Position numbers and translations under genes: made by a program | Assembly (NCBI GenBank): GCA_032718475.1 | Contig: JAUCBJ010005854.1 | Coordinates: 1 to 64,000, forward strand | Length of the DNA: 64,000 nt | Direction: 5' to 3' | Origin: Nemertoderma westbladi | Taxonomy: Eukaryota; Xenacoelomorpha; Nemertodermatida; Nemertodermatidae | Shown here: positions 1 to 10,400 of the stretch, in pieces | How positions within the stretch are numbered: position 1 is the first letter of the stretch | Layout of the letters: each line of letters starts with the position of its first letter | The notes under the pieces: generated by a model | The model's database searches: none | What the model was told of the DNA's origin: nothing | The model's input: the letters and a program-made list of their open reading frames with translations, nothing else

Positions 1-2
1 AC

Positions 3-1580
3 CTAATCAAGGAAGGTTCACAGTGTATCGGCAAGGTCTGGTCGTCGTTATTCGTTCCACTCTTCACCAACATTATCATACTCAGCAGTATCGCCCTCTG
101 TGGAAGTATCATCGTGTTCTTGGCTTCCAACGGTGAAGCTACTTTTGTGATCAACATAATAACCCCCAATAAAAATATGGATTCTGGGTACTATGTCACG
201 AGTACTTCGCTGCCCCCAACGAGCAAGGCTTCTTCCATAACTAGCACAACGGAGTACATCTCGACTCCATCATCAACTTCAAAGTCCCATCAAACATTAT
301 CAACGAACACAACTAACGCAGTTACGACCACGATCTCAACAGAGGTCTCAACGAGCATGACTAACGCGGTGACCAATATATCAGAGATAAATGTGACCAC
401 GATCTCGACAGAGGTCGCATCGAGCACAGCTAACGCGGGGACCATCAATGAGAACAACACATCAGTAATAAAGGAGACCTCGACCTCAACAGAGGATCCT
501 ACTACTACTACGTTCAAAGAAACGTCCACGGAATCAAATATTTCTTCAACGATTTCAACCACCTACTCCGTGAGCACTAGTGAGTACTTATTAACCACCT
601 CAACCACATCATTAAAACACCGCAATGTGAAACAAGGGGACCCTTGTAAACCCGAAGATTACCCAAACACTGTGGATGGCGTGTCCTGTATATTTCTTAC
701 GTATGCCGAGATACCAAATGCCATCGAACTGCACTTCTACAACGGCTTCACATTGATTTGGTTGATCGTGTTTGCTAAGGCCTTGGAACAGATGACATTG
801 GCTGGGGCCTTCGCCAGTTGGTATTGGGCACTCAACAACCACGCAGATAGCCCTGTGTGCACTTCCTTCAAAAAATGTATCCGCTACCACATGGGCTCCC
901 TCGCATTCGGCTCTTTGATCATCACAGTGATCAACCTAATCCGAATATTCCTATTGTTCATTCAAAGTAGAATTAAAGGAGCCACAAATAAATGCGCTAA
1001 GTTTACTCTGAAGATTTGTAGGTGCTGCTTCACATGTATCGAAAAGTTTGTAGTAATGCTAAACAAAAAGGCCTACATTGAAATCGCTATCTATGGTAAG
1101 AGTTTTTGCCCCTCTGCTAAGGATGCATTTTTCCTAATCATGCGAAACTGCTTGCGTGTCACTGTCATCAACCACATAACCGAATTCCTTAACTTCCTCG
1201 GGAAGGTCTTCGTCGTCTCATTGATCGTTTTAATATCGTTTTTCTTTTTTGACGGCCGAATTCCCCTGCCGGATCGTTATGGGCCACCAGAGTTAAACTA
1301 TACCTGGGTTCCAATCACTATGATCGTGATTGGTAGCTACTTCATCGTTGGCGACCTTTTCGATGTCTTCGACATGGCCATTGACACTCTCTTAATTTGT
1401 TTCCTTGAGGACCTCGAAAAGAACGACGGCTCAAAAGAGAGACCCTATCACATGAGTCAGAACCTGATGCGAATAGCCAACGTACAGAATATTAACCTTG
1501 GTAACGAAGGTGATGGCAAAATAAACAGAAAGCCCAAACGTAAAAGGTTTAAAACTCATATAAAATTAAAGAATAAATAA
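3..1580 (+). CDS. SLC44A: SLC44 (choline transporter-like) family protein, 3' part
   Basis: The frame is open from base 3 with no start in the window, so this is the C-terminal part of a multipass membrane protein of the CTL/SLC44 family (choline or ethanolamine transport). The first codons read LIKEGSQCIGKVW, typical just before a family membrane helix. Counting from the ATG at 114, residues about 30-170 form a Ser/Thr-rich, mucin-like extracellular insert with NXS/T sites. Residues 175-195 are a Cys-containing loop. Helices follow near 210-234, 261-284, 360-380 and 400-420. Family signatures are LAGAFASWYWAL, GSLAFGSLI, AYIEIAIYGKSFC, FFLIMRN and FLEDLEKNDGSKERPY. The tail is very basic. 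No intron interrupts more than 1.5 kb, which is unusual for this normally intron-rich family. AATAAA motifs occur at the stop and near 1780. The match resembles CTL2/CTL4 more than CTL1; the exact paralogue and substrate are uncertain. Confidence 0.93.
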   Translation, partial: LIKEGSQCIGKVWSSLFVPLFTNIIILSSIALCGSIIVFLASNGEATFVINIITPNKNMDSGYYVTSTSLPPTSKASSITSTTEYISTPSSTSKSHQTLSTNTTNAVTTTISTEVSTSMTNAVTNISEINVTTISTEVASSTANAGTINENNTSVIKETSTSTEDPTTTTFKETSTESNISSTISTTYSVSTSEYLLTTSTTSLKHRNVKQGDPCKPEDYPNTVDGVSCIFLTYAEIPNAIELHFYNGFTLIWLIVFAKALEQMTLAGAFASWYWALNNHADSPVCTSFKKCIRYHMGSLAFGSLIITVINLIRIFLLFIQSRIKGATNKCAKFTLKICRCCFTCIEKFVVMLNKKAYIEIAIYGKSFCPSAKDAFFLIMRNCLRVTVINHITEFLNFLGKVFVVSLIVLISFFFFDGRIPLPDRYGPPELNYTWVPITMIVIGSYFIVGDLFDVFDMAIDTLLICFLEDLEKNDGSKERPYHMSQNLMRIANVQNINLGNEGDGKINRKPKRKRFKTHIKLKNK

Positions 1581-2039
1581 ACTTACTCTTGCACTTAATA
1601 ATTGATAGTCTGTGTTGTATGATATAGCAAGAAAAATACTTGTTTACATAACGAATTTTATAACTATATTGTAAAACCTAGCTAACATAATTGATTATAT
1701 CAGTTCAATATTATTATTTGCTATCATTTTGCTCAACATGGCATTAAGAACCACATCAACAACATCAAGTGGTTTTAATAAATAAATGAATACACATCAA
1801 GTACTACCACGGCGGAAGACCTTTGTATAAATATTAATTTTACCGTGTAAATCTTAGAGCACATTACTCACTAGCTTATTAGCATAAAATATATTATTTT
1901 ATCCATTATAACGGCACCTATTCTGTCCACGCGTCTAGCTCTATCTTGAATCGTTTGACCACCTGCATTCACCTATGCAATGTTCATTATATAAATTGAA
2001 AGATAATCATTTGGTTCGTGGGCTCAAATGTTAATTGGC

Positions 2040-2160
2040 TGGAAAATGGGGCAAGCCACGAAAGTAAGCGAGCTCATCATACGGGTACGCTCTCAATCAG
2101 TGTGTCTGTTGATCTGTCGTGTCCTATTTTAAACGTTAATAATTCGGCCAAATCTCGATG
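2040..2160 (+). repeat. Dispersed repeat, family shared with about 34380 and 52680
   Basis: The core AGCCACGAAAGTAAGCG at about 2054 recurs almost exactly at about 52685 and in diverged form at 34384. It is followed in each case by a GTCTGTCTG-rich stretch. This fits an old interspersed element; no ends or target duplications could be set. Confidence 0.5.
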
Positions 2161-2627
2161 AAAATAACCAAACTTGGCACACATGTTGTTTGGCAAAAGT
2201 TTAGAAATTTAAATTTTCCAAGTTGAATTTGCGTGTGGTCTGCGAGAAGCTAAGATAAAAGCAGTTAATTAGTTAATTAAGTTGATTACGGTGAAAAAAC
2301 AGCCTTTTTATGCTTGCCCTTTATTGGAAATTAGTATTTTCTAGTATAAGATATAAATAATTATACATAAAAATTATACAGCTGTAATCCCCATACCCCA
2401 TACCATTATAGATTTTATTTAATTAAGTGATTTGCTTTAAGAGATGTGTTTGTAATTGATCTACTCGTAATTACGTTATTAAAATACCCTGTCACTCTGT
2501 ACTTCCAACTCACTACTCATTTAGTCATTCCAATATTTTTTATGAATTTATAGAAGTATAATTTATATTGTATCTGCATTATATTGTTATAATGTGATTA
2601 AAATATGAACAATATTAGTGTAGGGGA

Positions 2628-2664
2628 CAACACCTTAGATAATATACCTTCATCTAAGGTGTTG
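2628..2664. repeat. Short hairpin
   Basis: CAACACCTTAGAT (2628-2640) and its exact reverse complement (2652-2664) form a 13-bp stem with an 11-nt loop. Weaker pairing extends outward into AATATTT/AAATATG sequence. Probably the core of a small MITE. Confidence 0.6.
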
Positions 2665-2783
2665 AATATTTCATATTATTGTTTTAATAATTTCTCTATT
2701 TTATTTTATTTAATCTTTTGCTTCATTTATTTTATACTGGGTGCGTGAACAATTGTAAATATAGTCAGGAAAATATTTTCATA

Positions 2784-3071
2784 TATAATCTCTAGTTCAA
2801 TAGTGGTCGTACGAAGTTCATTTTAGGCTCATTCGAAAGCTCTTTTTTTTACTCAAGAGAACAAAGTTACGATTTGGTTTGTCAAACTCTTGAAAGCTGG
2901 CTGAGCAATCATAACTTGAACAATATTTGCAAAGCATGTTTTACCCAAATTAATGTTATGCTGCATCACAATAATTTTATCTTAAATCGAATGGTAACTT
3001 TGTTCTCTGAGAAAAGGTTTTCGAATGACCCTAAAACTAACTTCGTACGGCCACTAGAACTGGAGATTATA
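2784..3071. mobile_element. MITE with long terminal inverted repeats
   Basis: About 80 bp at the left (2784-2876) and right (2985-3071) are imperfect inverted copies. Matching landmarks are GTCGTACGAAGTT / AACTTCGTACGGC, CATTCGAAA / TTTCGAATG and AGAGAACAAAGTTAC / GTAACTTTGTTCTCT. The spacer is about 110 bp and non-coding. This is the structure of a non-autonomous DNA transposon; the superfamily was not determined. Confidence 0.7.
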
Positions 3072-3136
3072 CATTTTGAAGATCTCCGGTGACCAATAGG
3101 TCTATTCCGTGCACGCCCACATTGACTCCGAAAATA

Positions 3137-3158
3137 CCCCCCCCCCCCCCCCCCCCCC
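3137..3158. repeat. Homopolymer tract of 22 C
   Basis: Uninterrupted run of 22 C on the plus strand, beside the MITE and downstream of RWDD4. It is G-rich on the RWDD4 coding strand. Length is prone to sequencing error. Confidence 0.9.
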
Positions 3159-3446
3159 TTAAGAATGAAATCACGCACTAAATAATAAATAAATAATATA
3201 TGTTTTTCCTTTGTGATCCCTTGATTTATGATTAACTTCGCTCGCGTAGCGATATTTTTTATGATAAAGCGGCATCAGTGTAGGTGTAGGTCCTACATCT
3301 TGGTTTTTTGTAATAAAATTAATGATATTATATTTCCACAGTACCGGTACACAGTATTAGAATAATTGCCCAAATGTAATTTCACTTCTACACCTGTTGT
3401 TTGATAGGCCGCCAGTAGATTGGTTAGCAGGTTAGGTACCGACCGA

Positions 3447-4013
3447 TCATGACGGTTCAACAGAACCTGTTTTAGATAAATGTTTTACCAAATCCACCCA
3501 GTCCCATCCTCTAGGCCGTTCCCCTTTCATATTAATAAGTCTATCCAACATTCTCCTCTTCTGCGCCTTAGTAAACTGTTCTTTCTTTACTGCCGGGGTA
3601 GCTTGAGTCCTACTACTACTGGTGTTTGTACCGGTACCGGTACTCTGCACAATATCTGAGGAGGTCCTATTAGAATAACCTTCTGTTAAACTAACGATAT
3701 TCTCTTTAATAAATTCGATGAGAGTAAATGTCATAGCAGTTCCTAAGTTTTCCTCGGCAACTTCTACTAATTTTTCGGTTATATATTTCTTTGTTTCAGG
3801 ATTTATGTGGTTGTTAAAGAATAATTCTAGGGTAATATCTGGGAGTTGCTCGGGGTAGTTAGGAGTCCATCTGATTTGTAGGAGTAGTGCACACTGAGAA
3901 TCTTCGGTAGCTTCGAGTTTATATTGGAAAACTTTCGGACTAATTTCTCGAAAGTTGTCGTCGCCATCATAAATGGATGTTAGAATATCGAGTTCCTCTG
4001 TCTGTTCTTCCAT
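3447..4013 (-). CDS. RWDD4: RWD domain-containing protein 4
   Basis: Complete 188-residue ORF, near the usual length of this small family of unknown biochemical role. An N-terminal RWD domain covers about residues 1-107 (LDILTSIYDGDDNFREISP at the start, NYPEQLPDI with the family YP..P signature, NLGTAMTFTLIEF later). A Ser/Thr-rich linker follows. The conserved C-terminus has KAQKRRMLDR and PRGWDWVDLVKHLSKTGS, the diagnostic RWDD4 ending. The ATG is the first in frame and gives MEEQTEEL. No intron is present. It is on the same strand as the cadherin, 247 bp beyond that gene's last visible exon, so it is either nested in a cadherin intron or separates it from the remaining exons. GGTACCGG motifs surround the presumed promoter (4040-4170). 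Confidence 0.95.
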   Translation of the reverse strand: MEEQTEELDILTSIYDGDDNFREISPKVFQYKLEATEDSQCALLLQIRWTPNYPEQLPDITLELFFNNHINPETKKYITEKLVEVAEENLGTAMTFTLIEFIKENIVSLTEGYSNRTSSDIVQSTGTGTNTSSSRTQATPAVKKEQFTKAQKRRMLDRLINMKGERPRGWDWVDLVKHLSKTGSVEPS

Positions 4014-4259
4014 CGTTAGATAAAAATTAAGTCAGTGAAAGAGCAGGCAGGTACCGGTCAGCCGGTACAGCGGTACAGACAGCAGTAGGGGGCCTAAGTA
4101 AATTAAGCCGGAAATTATGTAGGCCTATACCAGTAGGCCTATACGGTATACCGGTACCAATACATAATGCAGTACAACAGTACTAAGTGGTATGTAGTAT
4201 CAGAGTACTATTAAATCTCTGATTAGACTGCTCCTCGTGTCCGATCATGTCGAACTTAC
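4014..4259. other. RWDD4 upstream region within the cadherin intron
   Basis: Short gap with several TACCGG/GGTACC motifs, simple sequence and no exon. It probably includes the RWDD4 promoter. Confidence 0.4.
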
Positions 4260-4403
4260 ATGTACGGTGTAGTCCGGGTCTCTGTGGCATTATAGTTGGT
4301 ACAAACGCCACCGTTAAGACAAGGCATGTAGATGTCGCATTCGTCTATGTCTCTGCATAGCTTCGAACCAGATTCTATAACTTGCACGGCATTAATGGGG
4401 CAC
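4260..4403 (-). CDS. Cadherin exon E40: start of the last EGF
   Basis: Phase 2 to 2. CPINAVQVIES, then DIDECDIYMPCLNGGVC begins a calcium-binding EGF that is incomplete at the donor ACAT|GTAAGT. At least one further exon must exist to the left; none was recognised in 1-4259. Confidence 0.92.
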
Positions 4404-7400
4404 CTGGAAAAAGAATAGAATGAAAGAGGCTAATAATATCTACGTTTCGCATATTATATTATTGTGTGTAAGTTCTGGAAGGCTGGACATAAAAGTTAAA
4501 GTCAAAAGATAGAGAAAAGTAATTTCAGAATTCTAGAATATTTACTGGCAATGTGTTTTAGTAGCGACAACGCCGCGGCCTATAAGTAGGAATTAACCAG
4601 CTTACCGGCAGTGTGTTTCGTCTGGTAACGCAATGCATCGTTCAGTAAGCGCACAGGTGCCCGCCACGCACATGTCTGCACATCCTGCCTCCACGTTCTG
4701 ACTTCCTACAACCCGAACATCGTTTGTGCTGCCACCAAGCGGCATAGATATGAAATCGTAGCGGAGGTCCGATATACAACCTGGTAGGAATACCAATAAA
4801 TGAGTGTTTAATTAAAAATATTTGATGTTTTGGTTTTCTTTCAGAACGAAAGACAAGGGCGAACAAGTATGTCTGTTTCAAAAACGGGGAGAGCAAAATA
4901 ATAAATGTTATACAATAACACAAAATTATGTTGTTTTTGTTAACTCCAACTCATTTGTAAATAAATATCATGCACTTCTGGTCGAAATAACATTCAAAAT
5001 AGTTAAAATCGGAGCTACAGTAAACGAGATTTCATCGAGATGGGTTCAAGCGTATAGCTGATTACAGACAGACATTTCATTTCTTTGTTCAATACAATAA
5101 TCAGTATTAATAATTGTAACTCTAAAATCCTAACCTAAAACAGTGTTTACGCATTTCAGTTTATAGTAAACAATATAATTACGAAGTATAAATAAATAAG
5201 ATAAACAATGTTTGATTGATTATTATGCCGCTTCGTACCTTTAAAGTTTTGATCAACGTTGATGGGTCCGGGGCGCGAAAGATATTCATCGGTTGTAAGA
5301 ACAACCCCACCGCCAGCAAGAAGTTTAGTGTAGCGACTACCATCCAACCACCGGAGTTTACTGGATGTGTCGATAGTCTCGTGTCTAAAAAACAAATAAA
5401 ATTATAATAAAAAATATTAACGGGGTGGGTAGATGGGAGGAAACTTGACGTTGTATTTGATATGCTACAACAAAGCTACCAAACCAAAATTCGCACTGTG
5501 TAAACGTTGATTCGACTGAACAGGTCAGCGACAGTCAGTGAATTCCTCTTCTTGTTCAGATGTGTTGGGATGAGCTGAAGACCGAATAAGAAAAGGTAAG
5601 GCAAAGTCTGCAACTTTAATTCAGACTCTGCATTAAAGTAAATAATCAGTTCCTGATAGTTCCTGATCACGAGAAGATGTGATAGTGGAATCCGTAATAA
5701 AGCGCCACGAGGTAGCTCAAAGGGCCATGAGCTAACCACGGCTCCCTCGCATAATTGACTAATTATTCGAGTGTTTCTTATCACATCACCTACTCTAGAG
5801 TGCCGACAAACAATCGACTTATATGTACCCATTGACAACCAACCTGCCACCGCCTCCGTCCAGCTTCAGATGAATTTCTTCCCCATACCGTCTGACTTCG
5901 AGCCAATGCCACAGACCATCGTTAACCAACGATTTATCCAGAGAAATCCAATAGCCGACACCATCGCCCAAATCGTAACGAACGCCAGGGTATCCATTGA
6001 CAATCTAAAAGGAAAATGCCAATGTTAAGCGGTAGAAGTGATTATCAGTCCGCTAAGTTAACTAACTTAATAATAATGACTTATTAAGCTATGTCTGGGC
6101 AGTTTAGGTCTCGTTTCCACTTACCTCGATTTTCATGTACTCAAAAGAGTCCGTTTCCGCAGCAAATAACACAACGGGTTGTTTTTGAAGAGTTTTAAAT
6201 TTCACCAATATAGTCGACAAGAATTTGTTCGTACCCGTAATACTAGTTGTATAATTGATAAAAGAATTATCGCCAAAATAGTATCCAGTTGTTGCTAAAA
6301 TAGATAATTATGATTTATTACGAATAACTTTGGTCTAATTCCAACGTACACGGTCATTTACATGATAAAATATTGTTAAGGATTCAGACTTTCGCCTATG
6401 CTAGTTGCATCTCAAAATCATAGTCACTAACAAAGTGAAACAAATTAAATAGATCCACAAGTAATTAAATAGGAAATAATGATTTAATAAGGGCAGGGTG
6501 ACTATAATCGACTTACGGGCATCGCAGTTGTCACCGAAGAATCCTGGAAGACAATCGCATCGATAGAACTGTGTGAATGAGGCCTCACAGACGCCGTGCA
6601 GACAACGCAGACCAGGGGGAGAGGTCGGGGTTAAACACAAGTGGTTCGTCGCTAAAACCAAAACATATCAAAGGTGAATAATAATACAAAGTATGTCAAT
6701 CCGAAAGTTGTGTTGAAGAGTTACTGATTATTACCCGTGATTATCAACAGAGGTAACAATTGCACGTCAAATATTACAGCAAAAATACCAACATTACAGC
6801 GCCTCCAAAACCTATTACTGGGCAACTCAACGACGTGCTCATTATGGTGAATCATGTGCGTTTGCACACTCAGGAACATCGTATACATCCGATTTTCCAT
6901 TCTATCCATTTTTAACTTTACAAAGTGAATCACGTTGATTGTACATGTATATACATGGCTAATATTATTGCATCGACACACTCACATTTACACCCAAGGA
7001 AGGAGTCCTTTTCTCCAGCTGGGCTCGCCAAATCGATGTAATTACCATCGACCTTCAAACGCCGAATACAACCGGTAAACCCATCCTGGGAGAGTTGTTG
7101 GTAGTCGAACCATTTATCGATGCTTCTTCCGCCAAGCATAGTGGGACCAAGAGTATTCAATCGACTAAAACGAAAAGTTTATATGGACGTGTGAAATGTG
7201 CAACTAACAAAAAAAATATATGAAAATTCCGTCATTATTGTCTACAAGAAACCCTCATGAATCTACGACTAATGTTCGTGGACTAATTGGTACTTAATTG
7301 CTACACAGAAGGGGTTAGTAAGTTGTTGAATGGTTCCCGTGGACAATTTCAATAATAAATATGCATTACGAGTGTACACCATGCCCAGGAATATGGTGCG

Positions 7401-10400
7401 GTGAATTAGTGACATAGACCCCCTAATTTTGTTTACAAATCTTTAAGAGATTGTAAGAAATTTTAAAAACAAGAGACAGTTTCACCTCTTCAGAATGAAG
7501 CTGCCTTAGGGATGAAGAATAATTGCGTTGTAAGCTGTAAGGGTGTAACTGGTGCTGCTATATCGCTGAAGACACTTTTTTCAAACGCTTGTAGCTAAAG
7601 ATTGAAAGCGAAAATAAAAATTCTGACTCACCCACTAAGGAGGGGGGATATGAAACTATCTGTTTCAAATTCCATGCATAAGTATAAGATTAGTAGAAAA
7701 ATTTGGGGGTCCATCTCACTGAAATACGACAATATATTCCAGGACATGGGGTGTAGTTTACATTGTACAATGTAATGTTTGTTTGCTAGGAAGGTACTGG
7801 TACAACAACACTGTGTCTACCTACAGTGTATGCTATCTATATGGAATGAATTGTATTGTAGGCTTATCCCTAATACAGTAATATCAAAACTTCACTTTCA
7901 TAGATAATTTCCAAATTTCGCCAAAAATTCAAGCTTATTATTATTATTAATTAGGTTCGCCTTACAACCCTACATTCCCGCATTATGCTTTATAATTAGC
8001 CTAACTAATCGCATTAACTACCGGTAGCGGTAGCACTCAGCCATCTCGAAGAATTACATAATTACTTAGGCCTCATCAGTGATAAGAGTCAAGTGATGCG
8101 ATAGAATACGGTACCGCTGACTTACTGGCCTTACGAGTTAATTTTTCACGCGTGCAAGTGCAGTCATATGAAGAGTTTCATTGAATCCGTGGGTTACCCG
8201 GGGTCCCGACGCAGAGGTCTGCTACCGGCACCGGAGGTTGACCCCCTGTGCTGCTGCGAGTACATCAACCTGGAGGGCAACCGCTCCCACATCGTACAAT
8301 GCTGCTGCGACTGCGAGGCCCTGGACGGGGCGGTAGACCGACTGGTGCGCCGCCAGACCGTGGGAGCCGCCCACTGGGACGACGTTGTCTCGGTGGTCTC
8401 GGATCGGCTACGGATCCCGTGTATCGGCGGCGCTCGACGCCTCCCTATACAGGCCCTCGTCGCGTTCGCAGCGGTGGGACTTTCCTTACTCGCAGCATCC
8501 ACGGGCCCCGTCGCTCTCGTACTGACTCTACTATTCGCCAACTTGTCCTGCGGTTTTATATTCACTAGCTACGTACTTCTCCGTAAACGCAGCGACATGC
8601 TGCTATGGTTGTCCTTGTCGTGTCTCTGTTGGGCCTACATCCTCTTCCTATTGTACATCGCACCCGAGGCGAATCTCTCCCAACTCGATATCCTTGTACC
8701 GACCGTGTCTACCGGAGTTACCTTAATCCTCCTTTGGTTCATCAAGTTTCGCGATCCCGGGAAAGTTACAATAGATTCCTACGCGTTGCCAGAGAGACAG
8801 TCAGACCCACCCAATGCTAGCGGGTTGTACCAACCCAACGGGTCCCCGTACCAACCCCACGGTTTACACCCGCCCAACCAACCCATACTCAGACTCGGCC
8901 TGCGTGGTTGCCGTGGGACCCAACGACACTCCTGACGGCACCTGGTGCAGACACTGCCGCCAGAGGGCGCCACCCGGGGCCTCCCACTGTAAGATGTGCG
9001 CCCACTGCGTACACCGCCTGGACCACCACTGCCCCTGGCTTGACTGCTGCATAGGCGCGGGTAACCACAAGCAGTTCGTCATGTGTCTCGCCTCCTTCAT
9101 ACTCAGCTCTTCGCTCGGCCTGCGACACACCGTCCCAGTCCTATGGGCCCGCTCTTTCAAACAGAACACATCGGACCCTTGGAGCTCCGCCTCCCTCGCT
9201 CTCGCTATCGCCGCTATCTACATGACTTCCGCCTTCTCCGGGCTCCTACTATGGCAACTGTTTACGATATCCCGTAACATCCTTTGCGCGGAGTTGTTAT
9301 ACACGATCCAGACGGCCCGTTCGGCCAACCCCGAGATTCACCGCAGTATGGGCGCCTGGAGGTTCGGTCTGCACGTCATGCGAACCTACATTAGGACTAG
9401 AGATCGAGGGTTTATAACTAACTGGCGGCTATTTATTGCCGGTAGTAAGTCGAACTACCAAAGTGCTGCAACACTATCTCCCCGTGTCATCTACATGTGA
9501 ATGTGATGCGGTAGTCTATAATAATACCTCAGATGCTATTTTGTAATTAATTTATTAAACCGTAACTTATTAATCAACAGAGCGACGTTTGTTTATGCAA
9601 TTATAATTATAAAGTAACAGTGAAAACGATCATAAAATCTTCCTAACATTGAGTCACATTACAATAATCAAAATAAAGTTATAATTTCACTCCAATTTTG
9701 ACAAAATAGCCACATATATCACAGTATTTTACTTACTTTTGCTTTATTTTCTTTTAACTCCCGCCACTAAAGTGCCGTGACAACTCCCGCCAGTAAGTGC
9801 CGTAACAACTCCCGCCAGTAAGTGCCGTGACAACTCCAGCCAGTAAGTGCCGTAACAACACCCGCCAGTAAGTGCCCGTAACAACTCCCACCAGTAAGTG
9901 CCGTAACAACTCCCGCCAGTAAGTGCGTAACAACTCCCGTCAGTAAGTGACGTGACAACTCCAGCCAGTAAGTGCCGTAACAACACCCGCCAGTAAGTGC
10001 CGTAACAACTCCCGCCAGTAAGTGCCGTAACAACTCCCGCCAGTAAGTGCCGTGACAACTCCCGCCAGTAAGTGCCGTGACAACTCCAGCCAGTAAGTGC
10101 CGTAACAACACCCGCCAGTAAGTGCCGTAACAACTCCCACCAGTAAGTGCCGTGACAACTCCCGCCAGTAAGTGCCGTAACAATTCCCGCCAGTAAGTGC
10201 CGTGACAACTCCCGCCAGTATTGCCGTGACAACTCAAGCCAGTAGCGCCGTGACAACTCCCGCCAGTAGTGCCGTAACAACTCCCGCCAGTAGTGCGTAA
10301 CAACTTAAGCCAGTAGCGCCGTAACAACTCCCGCCAGTAAGTGCCGTAACAACTCCCGCCAGTAAGTGCCGTAACAACTCCCGCCAGTAAGTGCCGTAAC

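Larger units (their letters stand above)
1581..2783. other. AT-rich non-coding stretch downstream of SLC44
   Basis: No exon of the neighbouring genes was found here on either strand. It holds AATAAA signals for the SLC44 transcript, a dispersed-repeat fragment near 2045-2160 and a hairpin at 2628-2664. The missing 3' exons of the cadherin were looked for and not seen. Confidence 0.5.

Noticed and set aside
5615-5652. 38-nt micro-exon candidate in phase between E36 and E38
   Set aside because: E37 supplies the LamG middle in the same phase with clear homology, so the micro-exon is unnecessary.
5771-6028. Plus-strand frame of 85 codons beginning with GTG
   Set aside because: Antisense shadow of LamG2 exon E37 (5844-6004), which has correct splice sites and the DG.WH motif on the minus strand.
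8194-9169. Overlapping antisense and alternative frames in the ZDHHC23-like gene
   Set aside because: High GC opens several frames; only the two plus-strand frames carry family motifs.
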